In this document: positions 13,836-24,619 of the stretch, piece after piece | How positions within the stretch are numbered: the first letter of the stretch is position 1 | Layout: each line of letters starts with the position of its first letter | Source: Perognathus longimembris pacificus | Lineage: Eukaryota > Chordata > Mammalia > Rodentia > Heteromyidae | NCBI RefSeq assembly: GCF_023159225.1 | Contig: NC_063174.1 | Span: forward strand, 31,331,983-31,395,982 | Reading direction: 5' to 3' | DNA length: 64,000 bases | Notes under the pieces: model-generated | What the model was told of the DNA's origin: nothing | What the model saw: the letters and a program-made list of their open reading frames with translations, nothing else | Databases searched by the model: none | Made by a program: the position numbers and the translations under genes

Positions 13836-14046
13836 TTTTTTTTTTTTTTTTTGCCTGTCCTGGGCCTTGGACTCAGGGCCTGAGCACTGTCCCTGGCTTC
13901 TTTTTGCTCAAGGATAGCACTCTGCCACTTGAGTCACAACGCCACTTCTGGCCATTTTCTGTATATGTGGTGCTGGGGAATTGAACCCAGGGCTTCAAGT
14001 ATACGAGGCAAGTGCTCTTGCCACTAGGCCATATCCCCAGCCCCAT
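13836..14046 (-). repeat. DRE1-like SINE, full length
   Basis: On the minus strand it starts GGGGCTGGGGATATGGCCTA (ID head), has the B-box-like GGGTTCAATTCCCCAGCACC, a second unit with TGGCAGAGTGCTATCCTTGA, and ends in an A-run (T-run on +). The repeat GCTTGCAAA occurs at 13,827-13,835 and 14,047-14,055. Confidence 0.92.
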
Positions 14047-14055
14047 GCTTGCAAA

Positions 14056-15440
14056 ATTTTGTAAATATTAAAAAAGCAAAAGGGAAGGTCGGGTAAATGG
14101 TCATATTGCATTTTTTTGCCTTGTATTGCACAGAATCATGGCCTCTCTGACCCTATCTGGAAATTCATCTGTAGCACCATTGGCAGGACCTTATGTTATA
14201 AGTGGCAAGATTTGTGGGGTTTCAATGATGAACTACTGAGTACTGTGTTATTGCTTTGGGGGAAATAAAACGTCTTCTGAGTTCCAAGTGACTTAGTTTG
14301 TGCTGTGTTAAACTGGGGATTGTATGCCATTATAAGTATTTTGGTACATGTGGCCTCTTCCTTTACCATGAGATGAACAACCAATAAAGCCATTGACAGA
14401 ACAGTCAAAGGGACCATGAGCCATTCAGCCTTTGGGCAATGGCTTCATGTTAGTAAAGATGCTCTGAAGCTCTGTGAGTTGTCATCAGAAAATAAAATCC
14501 TGCTCACTATTATTTTATAGCCACTATTATCAATTTCAAGAGAATTAAGTCAACACCCACTTAAGCTGGATGTACCTGAACTCTTTATCCAGCATTCTTA
14601 CTGGTACTCTCATCAGAGTCAGCACTGAGCCCCACCCCATAAAAAAACAATGACAGTCAGGTTCCCCAAGTATTCCTTAATAGTAAGATTTCCTGTACAT
14701 GGCCTCAGCTCTGGACATTAAGAAATGGTCATATTTCCAGTGTTGATGAAAGCTTCCCTATGGAACTGGACAATCTATCACACTTTCCTTCCTTTAGCCA
14801 GGACTGGATATTGTTCCTAAAAATTATTTCCCCTCTGTGTCTCCAACATACAATCCAACCTCTGTAACGGTGGTTTGTAGTAACTGGCCTTTCTCAGCTT
14901 CAGAAAATGATCTTGTGACAGGAGAAAGCTTGAAACTGCTCTTGATAAAATGAGCATGACTTTGTTTGCAAAATGAACTCAATTCTTCCTGGCATGACAG
15001 CAGAACTGCTGGAGCTGGTTGGCGCATGGATTGAACTTCTACAGGAGTGAGTAGCTAGATCGTGGAGGCAAGGCAGGCACACTCCCCCATTGTCAGTTTT
15101 CTGACAGCTTTTCCTGTGGAACAGTTTGAAGAGTGGAGAGCCCTGTTTCTGAGACAGAGAAGTGTTTTCACACCTGAAGTGTAATTTCACACCTTGTGTT
15201 TCTCAGCAGATAAGTGCATAAAATAACACATCAAACCGGAATAGAAAAAGATCAACATACAAAGAAAACTGCAGGTTGTAATTTGTTTCCTACCTTACAA
15301 TGCTCTTGGAGAGAACAGAAAATTAGAGAGATCTGGCTTTCTACTTTAAAAAGTTTGGTGGTTAGGTGGGGAAGTGCACTGTAAATACTAATCAACTTCC
15401 AGCCTCCAGTGAACAGAACATACAGAATGATGGGGAAATA
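14056..15440. other. non-coding stretch, nothing recognised
   Basis: Mostly unique sequence. No exon, RNA gene or clear repeat could be supported. The two overlapping minus-strand frames at 14,824-15,190 resemble nothing known. Confidence 0.5.
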
Positions 15441-15453
15441 TCTTGACATTTAG

Positions 15454-15710
15454 GGTGTGTGTGTGTGTATGTGTGTGTGTGTGTTCCTGTACAGAGGCTT
15501 AAACTCAAGGCCTTGGAGCTGTCCCTTAGTTTCTTAGCTCAAGGCTGGCACCCTACCATTTGAGCCACATCTCTACTCCTGGCACTTTGGTGGTTAATTG
15601 GAGATAAGGGTGTCACAAACATTTCTGCTCAGGCTGGTTTTGAATAATGATTCCCATAATTTAGCCTCCCGAGTATCTAGAATTACAGAAGTGAGCCACC
15701 AGCACCTGAC
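15454..15710 (-). repeat. 7SL/ID composite SINE, (GT)n tail inside the TSD
   Basis: ACATTTAG is repeated at 15,446-15,453 and 15,711-15,718. Between them lie a (GT)n tract (about 15,455-15,484), an ID-like part and a 7SL-like part in reverse orientation. The microsatellite is inside the target duplication, so it belongs to the SINE. Confidence 0.9.
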
Positions 15711-16078
15711 ACATTTAGATTTTTTTAAAGTATAGTGCACATCTAAGTGAGGACTAAAAAACTTGCGTCTAAACGTTAAAAAATATGAACCAACCGATTT
15801 TCATAAAATATAATTGAAGAGACAATTTTCTTTGCAATGATCCATCAGGAATTTTAGCAAAATTAGATTATGTTGCTAAAATGTGGATCTTTTTTCTTTC
15901 TATAAATACTAAAAAATATGACAATCACAGTTTTGTGATACAGGGGTTATAAAATGAGTCTGTGAGTTTGAAAACTTAATAAAGGAGAGTTCAGTTGCTT
16001 GACAAATCTTGTATATTCCATCCAATAAATATTAAGCAATAGGCCAATTCTGTGCTGACTCTTCAACAGTAATTAAAG

Positions 16079-16098
16079 CTCTCTCTCTCTCTCTCTCT
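16079..16098 (+). repeat. (CT)n microsatellite
   Basis: About ten CT units; not joined to a SINE. Confidence 0.9.
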
Positions 16099-16574
16099 AC
16101 TATTGGAGATGGGACAGTCTTTGCTGGTGAGTCAGACAATGTTATAAGGGTAGTAAGTGCTGAAATGAAGTGCTGAAACCAGGTCATCAAAGATTCCTGG
16201 AGGAAGGAATGTCCAAACTCAGCAGACTCATTAATAGACGTTATGGGAAAGTGATTATCTGCTGAAGTACCAGGGCTTGGGGAGCATGCACAAGTGGTGA
16301 CAGGAGAACAAGTAGGAAGGAATACCTGGAATGGCCCAAGGAACATGTAGAAAGTGAGAGCGACCCATGTGAATACAAGCATCCAACTAATTTGATTGTG
16401 AAAAAGAAAAGAGAGAAAAATGTTCACGAGTGTCTTGTCTTATAAATAAATTATGGATGAAGACCCACGCATGTCCAAAGACATCATGGTATATAGGCAA
16501 ATGCAGGTTCTAATAAATGTCAGCAACATGTCAGACTGTGAGCTGCATGAAATGCTAAACTAGCAATCCTCTCT

Positions 16575-16801
16575 CCTCACTCTTCCCCAGTACGGGGCCT
16601 TGAACTCAAGGCTTGCTCACTGTCTCTTCGTTTTTAAATTCAAGGCTAATGCTACAGAAATTGAGCCACAGCTCCACTTCCAGCTTTTTGGTGATCATTT
16701 GGAGATGAATCGCACACATTTTCCTACTTGGGCTGATTTTGAACCATTATCCTCAGATATCAGCCTCTAGGATTACAGGCAGGAGCCACTGGCATCTGGC
16801 T
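16575..16801 (-). repeat. 7SL/ID composite SINE
   Basis: ID-like part (GGGCCTTGAACTCAAGGCTT) then the GATCATTTGGAGATGAA middle and a 7SL part ending AGGAGCCACTGGCATCTGGC. It lies about 200 bp upstream of the synaptotagmin exon, within its last intron. Confidence 0.85.
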
Positions 16802-16997
16802 GTGGTTCCTTCTCTTAAATAGTTCAGGTAAAATGGGTTGGCCCAACAATAAGGACAGAGACCAAGGACACTGATAAGTATGTTGGAAGGAGAAAGTTGC
16901 AGCCCATGTGAATAAACAGTACTGCTAAAATAACAAAATAGAAAACATGGATGTTTTCCCTCACCCTCCTCTCTTCTTGTCTTTTTTCTGGCCATAG

Positions 16998-17311
16998 ATA
17001 CGTATGGAAAACTCTTTCTTCTTAACTCTGTGGGCCAAGAGATGTCTCGTTGCAAGACGTCCATTCGACGTGGTCAGCCCAATCCCGTGTACAAGGAGAC
17101 CTTTGTTTTCCAGGTGGCCCTCTTCCAGCTTTCTGATGTCACCTTGATGATTTCCATTTACAACAGGCGCGCTATGAAGCGGAAAGAGATGATTGGCTGG
17201 GTTGCTCTGGGCCAGAACAGCAGCGGAGAGGAAGAACAGGATCACTGGGAAGAAATGAAGGAAATCAAAGGCCAGCAGATTTGCAGATGGCACACTTTGC
17301 TGGAATCCTAA
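16998..17311 (+). CDS. SYT16: synaptotagmin, last coding exon (C2B end), SYT16-like
   Basis: Terminal coding exon of an atypical synaptotagmin of the SYT14/SYT16 group. The acceptor is a pyrimidine-rich tract ending in AG at 16,996-16,997. The exon opens two bases into a codon (G|AT, giving [16 protein letters not shown]), so the preceding exon ends after one codon base; it was not found in the window. The 104-codon end of the C2B domain follows: [18 protein letters not shown] (polybasic strand), [36 protein letters not shown] and a C-terminal RWHTLLES with the WHxL-type motif. The calcium-binding loop has IYNRR where calcium-binding synaptotagmins carry aspartates, which fits the calcium-independent SYT14/16 group. 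The stop is TAA at 17,309-17,311. The choice of SYT16 over SYT14 rests on remembered differences in the last 50 residues and on the downstream neighbour. Confidence 0.9.
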
Positions 17312-17835
17312 GTGTGCCAACCAGCATTTGTGTGCTGTGTCTACCTGTATCATGGGTATGACTGGCTACTGACTGTCTGTATATCATAGCTGGCTTCTTG
17401 GGTTTGGAAATAGAGACCTTCCAAACCCTGGGACATTCTAAATGGGAGCTTTGGGTTTCTCAAGAACCTAATTTGGTTTTTAAATGATACAATTAAAAGG
17501 AAAAGGTACACATACAAATGTACAATATGGGAAATGTTACTATAAATTGAGACCACTGACAATGAGATAATTTGTACTAATAGATTATTGAGTTTTGGTT
17601 CACAAAGCTTTCCTTGCTGTCTCTGTTTGCTTGGAGCATAACCTGAAATTTTGAGGGAGCTGTTAAATGTTACAGTTTGCAATCACTTAGGTGTATGAGT
17701 CAGAGATTTCTGAGTATAATAATATCAGATGTGGATCAGATGCAGAGTCTTGTGGAAAGATGTAAATATAATCTATAGTCCTTTATTTCACATTTTTCTC
17801 TTTACCAAACTATTTACCTAAAAGTCTATTTTGCT

Positions 17836-18207
17836 GTGTGCCAGTGGCTCATACCTGCATACCTCATTAATCAGGAGACTGAGATCTTTTCTTTCTTTCT
17901 TAGTTCTTTTTTTTTTAGGTCTGAGACCCATCTGGACTCTTGATAACTGCTTCTTTCATTCATTGGCTAGCGCTCTACCAACTGAGCCACACCTCCAATC
18001 CCAAGGGGGCTGAGTTCTGAGGTTGGCAGTCTGAAAAGGCAAGAAAGTCCACAAAACTCTTATCTCCAATTAACTACCAAAAGAACTAGAAGTGGAGCTG
18101 TGACTCAAATGGAGAGTGTTAGCCTTGAGCAAAAGAAAAGGGGCAGTGCTAAGACCCTGAGTTCAAAGCCCAGAACCAACAACACACACACACACACACA
18201 CACACAC
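17836..18207 (+). repeat. 7SL/ID composite SINE broken by a second SINE, (CA)n tail
   Basis: The head (GTGCCAGTGGCTCATACCTG) runs to about 17,887. An unrelated minus-strand insert of about 115 bp follows, then the SINE resumes at about 18,004 (GGGGGCTGAGTTCTGAGG) through the TTATCTCCAATTAACTACCA middle and ID tail to (CA)n at 18,182-18,207. GAGACTGAGATCT and its near-copy GGGGCTGAGTTCT flank the insert. Confidence 0.8.
17888..18003 (-). repeat. tRNA-like SINE nested in another SINE
   Basis: Minus strand reads GGGATTGGAGGTGTGGCTCA then GTTGGTAGAGCGCTAGCC, an A-box-like tRNA-derived start, and ends in an A-rich tail (T-run at about 17,907-17,916). It interrupts the host SINE in its 7SL part. 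Confidence 0.65.
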
Positions 18208-18617
18208 GAACACGCACATGCACACACAAACCAAGTCAATATTATCAATTTGTGCTTCTGGAATAAATTTGTCTCACCTCTATATTATGGTTTCTATGTG
18301 ACTTGGTTAGGTGAATCCTTTTGAAACTGGAAAATAGTGTAAATACTACCTTTGTAAGACTTGTATCCTTTTGAGATGTAAGATTTCAATCTTGTAACTT
18401 TTAAGATTTTTAAGCTCTTTCTCAAGTAATACTATTTTTAAAGACTGAGAAGAAAACAAAATGACAACATATCCAAGTTAAGGATTTATTAATTTTTTCT
18501 GCATCTGATATTCCTTTGGGTTACCCTTTTCTAAAATTGAAAAGATAAGCTCCTGCATACATTTTGAATGTTCTTTCGCATGTAAACCACACCCATTTTG
18601 TGTAACCTTTTCTATCA

Positions 18618-18682
18618 GTCATTAGAGCATAGTATATGGCACACAGTAGGTTTTTAAATAAATTTTGATTTGGTTGACTCTT
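18618..18682 (+). repeat. MIR 3'-end fragment
   Basis: GGCACACAGTAGGTTTTTAA then AAATTTTGATTTGGTTGA resembles the MIR 3' end (cacatagtaggtgctcaata...). Short and diverged. Confidence 0.4.
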
Positions 18683-18823
18683 GGAAATGAGTGTGTGAAC
18701 ACCTGTGAGTGAAGAGATAATGTCCACTCGTAGGGGATGACACTAAGGTTTAAAAATTTTTTTTTTGAGTATTGGAAGTGCTGATTGCTGCTGCTGTCAT
18801 TTTTCATGGCATTTACAGCAATA

Positions 18824-18825
<2 letters not shown>

Positions 18826-18861
<36 letters not shown>
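18826..18861 (+). repeat. (CA)n microsatellite
   Basis: About 18 CA units with no SINE body on either side, unlike most CA tracts in this window. Confidence 0.95.
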
Positions 18862-21264
18862 AGTCACAACTTGCATCCTGGGCATGTGCTATTCATCCAG
18901 AACACTGATCTTGTGTGATTATGAGCCTGGAGTTTTACTCATGATGACTTCTACATGCAGTGCATGTTTATTGTCTTGATTCCTAGATCTGAGCTCTTAA
19001 TTCCAATTATTTTAAATTGGCAGTCATTTTTTTAAAGGAAGGAATAGACATTTAACCCTGTGCCCAGCATTATAGCTTTTCTGAGCAATTACTGAGTAGC
19101 TTATTTTTAGCTTTTCTATTTCATTGTTGACTTTTTCCCCCTGTCTGTGGGAAGAGTGATAGTTTAGTGATGGATGTATACAGTCAGAAACACAGAACTC
19201 CTCCTTGCTTCTACATTTTGACAGATTGTAAACGTGGGCTGTAACACTTGAAGAACATATTTATTCCTTGCTTAGTGTGATGGTAATCCTGATAAGGCCA
19301 GACTGGAGCATAGGATCCCTTTACTATGACTTTAGGGTTTAATCATTGAAAGAATGAGAATCAGAATGTTCACAATAAAGTAACAGCTTCACTTACCTTC
19401 AAGGCCCTGGACATTTCATATATAATGCTGTTCAGCTATTGGGCCTATGGAAGAAAACCTTTCTCCTTTTGGGGTTTTTGCCCTTTCCTTACTGAGGAAA
19501 TGGCTTGAGTGGGCTGTAGATTGGCTCTGCCATTGAGTAGAATTGAGTGTTACTGGTTAAGTAGTGGCACAAAGAATTGACTTTACCCATCCCTTACTCT
19601 CTTTATGCCTTGTGTGTAAGGGGGAGTTCAGAGCAGCCTCATTGTGCTTTCCTTTCTGCAACAGCATAATAGCGGCATTCATTTGAAAATTAACATTTGA
19701 AAAAATCTGTCTATATTGTACAGACAGCCGTGGGCTTTCCCCTCTGTCTTTTCCTGCTCTCTGTGTTGCTTGCAGCCATTGTTTGCCCAGCACCTAGTGA
19801 TAACCCGTGCTTTCTTTTCTGCTTCCTTGACCCCATCCAGTTTTAAGGTTTTCTGGTGGGACCATGAAGATTCCCTAGTGTGATCCGTTTGCTTTTCTAA
19901 TAGCCTATCTGTGAGACACTTGACAGGAATGTGTACTATTCTAAGGGCAAAGAATGCCTGAAAAGCACTTTTCATTTGTGTAATTTTTCTGTGTTCCTGC
20001 TGCTTACCATATAGAAAGCATGTACATCCCGAATTTACAGTGACAGTCATCCTCCGCTGACTGCATAAACACAGAATTCTAAAGACTAGAAGCATTAGCA
20101 CAGGAAGCTGGCTTTTAAAAAAATTCTGATTTGAATTTCTAGTTTAGCAAGATATTTTGATTTTTGTGTGTGTGTGCACTTAAACTCCCTGATTTTCTTG
20201 GCAAAGTCTAGACACAAATGCATCTCACATGCCCCCCGCCCCCATTGGAGCTTTTACATCTCCATTTGCTTTTCAAAAGAGTTATGAAAGAGAATGAATT
20301 GGTTCCTGCAATATGAGAGCTGCTTTTGCCTGTTTTGTGTCGCTAATGGTTAATAGCTCATGGGGTGTTTGACATGGAAGCAGTGCTGATTTTGTTATGG
20401 AAAGTGCTTGCTCTGAGTGATTTTTTTTCCTGAAAAGCATGATTCTTTAAATAATATCACTGAAAGTAAACGATGCATTAGGTTTATGGAAACCCATTTC
20501 ATCCTCTGCCTTTTTTCAGGGGCTGGGTTTACATTGAATTGAGAAGGGCTGGTTTCACCAGCCATAGCAGTGGTTGTTGTACTCCTTGCTCCCCTCTCAC
20601 CGTTGTTGAATGTTTAAATGGACCATTCACCACGCAGCTGAACACCTGCTCTCAGTCCCCTCTCCTTCACTGGCTCCCTGTGTGAGGCACACTTGTTTGA
20701 AATGCTGGTTTTGCTGATGCTGCAAAACTATGGGGAAATGGGGGTGGGAAGAGTTCTAATTCCTCAAACAGAAGAAGAATTTGTAATGCTTTAGTTGTCT
20801 TGTACCCATGATTCCACCTCCACAAAGCCTGAGATAGAACCATCCCCATGTTTGCAAAGGGAAACGAGAGTATGGCCTTGTATCATCATTCATATTAGGC
20901 CCAGTGCATGAACTCTACTGCTTTTCAAGGACAATTTGGTGTTTGATCTCAAAGGATGATATTCTCCAAAGTGCTAGATGTCACAATAAGCTTGAAACGC
21001 ACCTGTCTTTCCAACAGCTATATCTCCCAGTATTTTATTAATTGTTGTTACCTCTTGGTCACTTTATACTGTGGCTGTACTAGATGGATCTTCTCAGAGA
21101 GCCAAAAGCTCTTTTCTTTCCAAGTGAAGCATTACTTAAGCCTCAGAGCCAGTAAATGAATCTTTCACTGTGGACATTGAGCTGTGAGTACCCCCAGCAG
21201 CAGAGGACTTATTTAGTGAAAATCAAGTATGTGGGAATTATTTGTGAATGTCATGAACACACAC

Positions 21265-21284
21265 ACTCTCTGTCTCTGTCTCTG

Positions 21285-21354
<70 letters not shown>
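21265..21354 (+). repeat. (TCTCTG)n / (CT)n microsatellite
   Basis: Starts as TCTCTG hexamers and turns into pure CT over about 50 bp. Directly abuts the 5' end of a composite SINE. Confidence 0.97.
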
Positions 21355-21357
<3 letters not shown>

Positions 21358-21655
21358 ATCTAGGCACTGGTGGCTTATACCTGTAATCCTAGCTACTCAG
21401 GAGGCTGAGATCTGAGGATCACAGTTCAAAGCCAGCCAGGTTAGGAAAGTCTGTGAGACTCTTATCTCCAATAATCAGAAAAGGACAGAAGTGGTGCTAT
21501 GTCTCAAGTAGTAGAGTATAAGCCTTGAGCACAAAGAGGTTCAGGGATAGTGCCGAAGCCCTGAGTTCAAGCCCAAGAACCAGCGAAAGAGAGAGAGTGA
21601 GAGAGCGAGAGCAAGAGTAAACAAGCGAGAGAGAGAGAGAGAGAGAAAGAGAATT
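21358..21655 (+). repeat. 7SL/ID composite SINE with (GA)n tail
   Basis: Well-preserved copy: GGTGGCTTATACCTGTAATC, GAGGATCACAGTTCAAAGCC, TCTTATCTCCAATAATCAGA, then an ID-like tail ending AGTTCAAGCCCAAGAACCAG and a GA-rich tract to 21,655. A CT tract precedes it, so the element is bracketed by complementary purine and pyrimidine tracts. Confidence 0.92.
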
Positions 21656-21989
21656 AGAAAACAGTGATGTTCTGTCTTGGTTTTGATGGAACTGTGTAGG
21701 GAACACTCCATTCTATTTGATCCAAGGTAAAAGCAGATGAAGGATAATCCTGAGATGGGAAAAAAACAAGAACTTTTCTATCTGAACAATAGTCAATTGC
21801 TTAAGTAAAACTATTAAAAATAAACACACGCATGGAAGAATTTAATCAATGTGCTGGTTATGTTTAGCATCTCTTGGCATTTATTCAAAATAAGAGTAAA
21901 TTAATAGGCCGAAATACAGTTAGGAATAGCTAACATCAACAACTTGTAGAATTCTGAGATACCATTAAAGATGGGGGAAATAGAAATCT

Positions 21990-22205
21990 TCCAGTGAAGT
22001 GAAGTTGGCACAAACTGTGGAGTTTTGCCTGGGTTTAGGTGGATTTCTGCTAACTTTGTGGCGTGAAGAAAATTAGTGCCCCAATGTCCTTAATTGCAAG
22101 GTAGAAATAAATTCTACCTCATAAGTATTTTGAAGAGATGTCATGATAAGTGTGCCCAACATAGAGCCCAACATGTAGTTAGAATCTAATATTTCCTCCT
22201 CACAA
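21990..22205 (+). repeat. MIR SINE (ancient)
   Basis: Matches the MIR order: CCTTAATTGCAAGGTAGAAA, 'TCTACCTCATAAGTATTTTG', 'GTGCCCAACATAGAGCCCAA'. Diverged. Confidence 0.55.
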
Positions 22206-22319
22206 TCTGCTTGACAAAGAAGTGTTGTTTAAGACATTTTTCCTTTTCTAGGGAAGACTATAACACTAGAGAAAAGATTAAAACAATTTTAGATGCTTTA
22301 AAAATGGTAGTTTTGATAA

Positions 22320-22722
22320 ACATACATACAATATGTAGGGTACCAAAATCAGTCACAGTGATATCAGGGGTAAAATCATAGGGAAGAAAGACAAAAGAGA
22401 AAGGTATAATTTCACATGGTATGTTGAAAATAACAACAAAGATAAACCACTTTCTTCAAGAACATTTATCGGAACTAGGGAAGGGGAACACTGAAGTGGA
22501 GAGACAAAGGGTAAAAGGTGAACCAATGCAACAGCAGTGCTTACAAGACAATATGCTGTAAACCAACTGTACAACTCAGGGGAGGGCGGGGAGGGTACTG
22601 GAGAGGGGGGAAGATGGGAGGAAAACAAGGGAGGAGGTAACAAGTTTGATAAGAAATGTACTCAACTGCCTTAGGTACGAAACTGTAACCCCTCTGTACA
22701 TTACTCTGGCAATAAATAAAAA
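22320..22722 (+). mobile_element. LINE-1 3' end, 5'-truncated
   Basis: Shares its last 400 bp with the complement of the L1 at 58.0 kb: GGTATAATTTCACATGGTAT, a G-rich polypurine stretch (22,575-22,640), GAAACTGTAACCCCTCTGTA and an A-rich end with AATAAATAAA. It holds only 3' UTR. Confidence 0.85.
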
Positions 22723-22734
22723 GGATAGTTTTAT

Positions 22735-22970
22735 GACAGTGATCAGTAGCTCATGCCTGTAATCCTAGGTAGCTATAGTAAGGTTCTAAGATATGGAAGA
22801 CCATGGTTCAAAGCCAGCCAAAGCAAAAAAAAAAAAAAAGTCCATTAACCACCACCTCAATGAGCCAGCAAAATGTTAGGCTGGAGGTGTGGCTCAAGTG
22901 GTGGGATGAATCTGTGAACAAGAAAGCTGTGCAAAAGTTTGAGGCCTGATTTCAAGCCCTTTTCAAAAGG
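22735..22970 (+). repeat. 7SL/ID composite SINE
   Basis: Begins GTGATCAGTAGCTCATGCCT, has an internal A-run at about 22,826-22,839 in the middle, and an ID-like tail (GGTGTGGCTCAAGTGGTG). Lies directly after an L1 3' end. Confidence 0.8.
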
Positions 22971-24369
22971 ATATGTTCATGAAATAGCTGGATTTGCACC
23001 GAAAACTGATTTTATCCATTGATTAAGCCTGCTACATAGAAATTGAATTGGAATAGATTCTAGCTGGTATACAACCAAATCTTGGTCTTGTGTCCCATGA
23101 GTTTGGAAGAGGTATAAGTCTTCACACATGTGTGCACAATTTGATCAAGTCTAAAGGCCATTCCTCAGCTCCAGTCCTGCTGTATACGTGGACAGGACAA
23201 CTTATTGGCCCAATCAAAATACTTGGTAAACCTCTGTACATCTCCTTTACATTTAAAATAAATAAATAAAAATATTTGGTAAAGATGACTTTGACTAGAT
23301 ATTTTAATGTTGACCTGAAAAAGTATAATAAGCAGTGTGACATTACCATGACACCTTTCTCAATGGACACATTTTGAAGCCTACATTATGGATCTGTTGC
23401 ATATCCAGACAGGTGAAAACATTTAAATCATCTAGTAACAAGCAACTCAATTTCCAACTAGACAGTTCTGTTCAAAAACCAATTATGGGTCCACTGTCTT
23501 GCCTTAAGAGATCATAATGGAAGGAGTTCTGTCTGTTGGATCCCACTAGTTGAATTTCTTTCTGGCAACTTTTAAAAATGCACTGCTGATACAATAGAAA
23601 CTATGTTCAGTTGCACTCAAGTGATACAAACTGCTTTGGAGAGGAGTGATACCCAAGAGTTTGTCAACCTTTGATCTGGAGAAGTTATCAGAAGCGAAAC
23701 ACCTCAGGTTTAGTGTGACTGGGTGTCATGAAATGGTCATGTGTACTTGGCATTCTAAACCAAGTGTGATTCTGGAATGTGGAACTATGAGGTTGTTTTC
23801 CCAACCCTGGCTAGGTTGCCAGAGTTCTGTTGAGTTCTAGACTTCCCAAAGGAGAAACACAGGATGTTGGAGAAGAGTCACTGAGTTTAGGAGTTTGGAT
23901 GGGAATAACTCAGAAGCTAAGAAGTTAAAGCAATAGAGTGCCTTATACTAGCAACTACCCAGAAAGCAGTGTGCTGAGACAATGGTGCGTATGTTCTATA
24001 TTTGACCCAAGTGGGTAGGATCAGCAAATTCACTTATACTGAGCCATGAGACTGATAATTACAAGGAGAAGGAAGTAATGGTTGTTGTTAGTTCATTTCA
24101 ATGTCCTCAGTGGATTTTCATAGCACTATGCTATTTGGGATAGGATAGAATTGCAAATCATTTAGAAGCTGTTAGCCATGACAAAGGAACAGTACATATA
24201 CATTGTTACTTATTTTAATTATGTACTATGCAAAGCAGAGGTTCTTGTTATGGATGATGGAAAAATGGTTTGGGAGAAAGCTAGTAGAAATGCCTAAGCT
24301 TATGGTCAGCGTTGGTTGCTTGAGAGGGAATTACCAAGAAAGTCTCAGAAACATCATCTTCAGATATTT
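22971..24369. other. non-coding stretch, nothing recognised
   Basis: Unique-looking sequence. 23,230-23,275 (AACCTCTGTACATCTCC then AAATAAATAAATAAA) resembles a decayed L1 3' terminus. No exon was supported. Confidence 0.45.
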
Positions 24370-24617
24370 GCTTTTGTGTTTGTCTCTGTGTTGGTACTGG
24401 GGCTTGAACTCAGGGCCTGGGCCCTGTCCCTTAGTTTTTTTCTTTCTCAAGGTTAGTGCTTTACCACTTGAGCCACCAACTCCATTTCCAGCTTTTTTTG
24501 CTGGCTAGTTGGAAATAAGAATCTTCATCTGCCTGATCTGGCTTTGAACCACAATCTTCACTTCTCAGCCACCTGAATAACTAGGATTACAGGCATGAGT
24601 CACCAGTGCCTGGCCTG
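24370..24617 (-). repeat. 7SL/ID composite SINE
   Basis: ID-like part (GGGGCTTGAACTCAGGGCCT), GCTGGCTAGTTGGAAATAAG middle and a 7SL part ending TCACCAGTGCCTGGCC. Confidence 0.88.
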
Positions 24618-24619
24618 GA

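Larger units (their letters stand above)
17312..21260 (+). other. SYT16-like 3' UTR and downstream sequence
   Basis: Sequence after the stop codon with few repeats apart from the SINE cluster at 17.8-18.2 kb and a (CA)n at 18.8 kb. AATAAA-type hexamers occur (for example near 19,374), but the real cleavage site cannot be chosen from sequence alone. Open frames such as the minus-strand 140 codons at 19,679-20,101 resemble no known protein. Confidence 0.4.

Noticed and set aside
16032..16427. 131-codon minus-strand frame
   Set aside because: Runs through a CT microsatellite and lies in the last intron of the synaptotagmin gene; no homology.
19679..20101. 140-codon minus-strand frame in the SYT downstream region
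   Set aside because: No recognisable domain, no splice or promoter context, and opposite to the likely 3' UTR.
21156..21386. Serine-leucine repeat protein
   Set aside because: Pure translation of a CT microsatellite.
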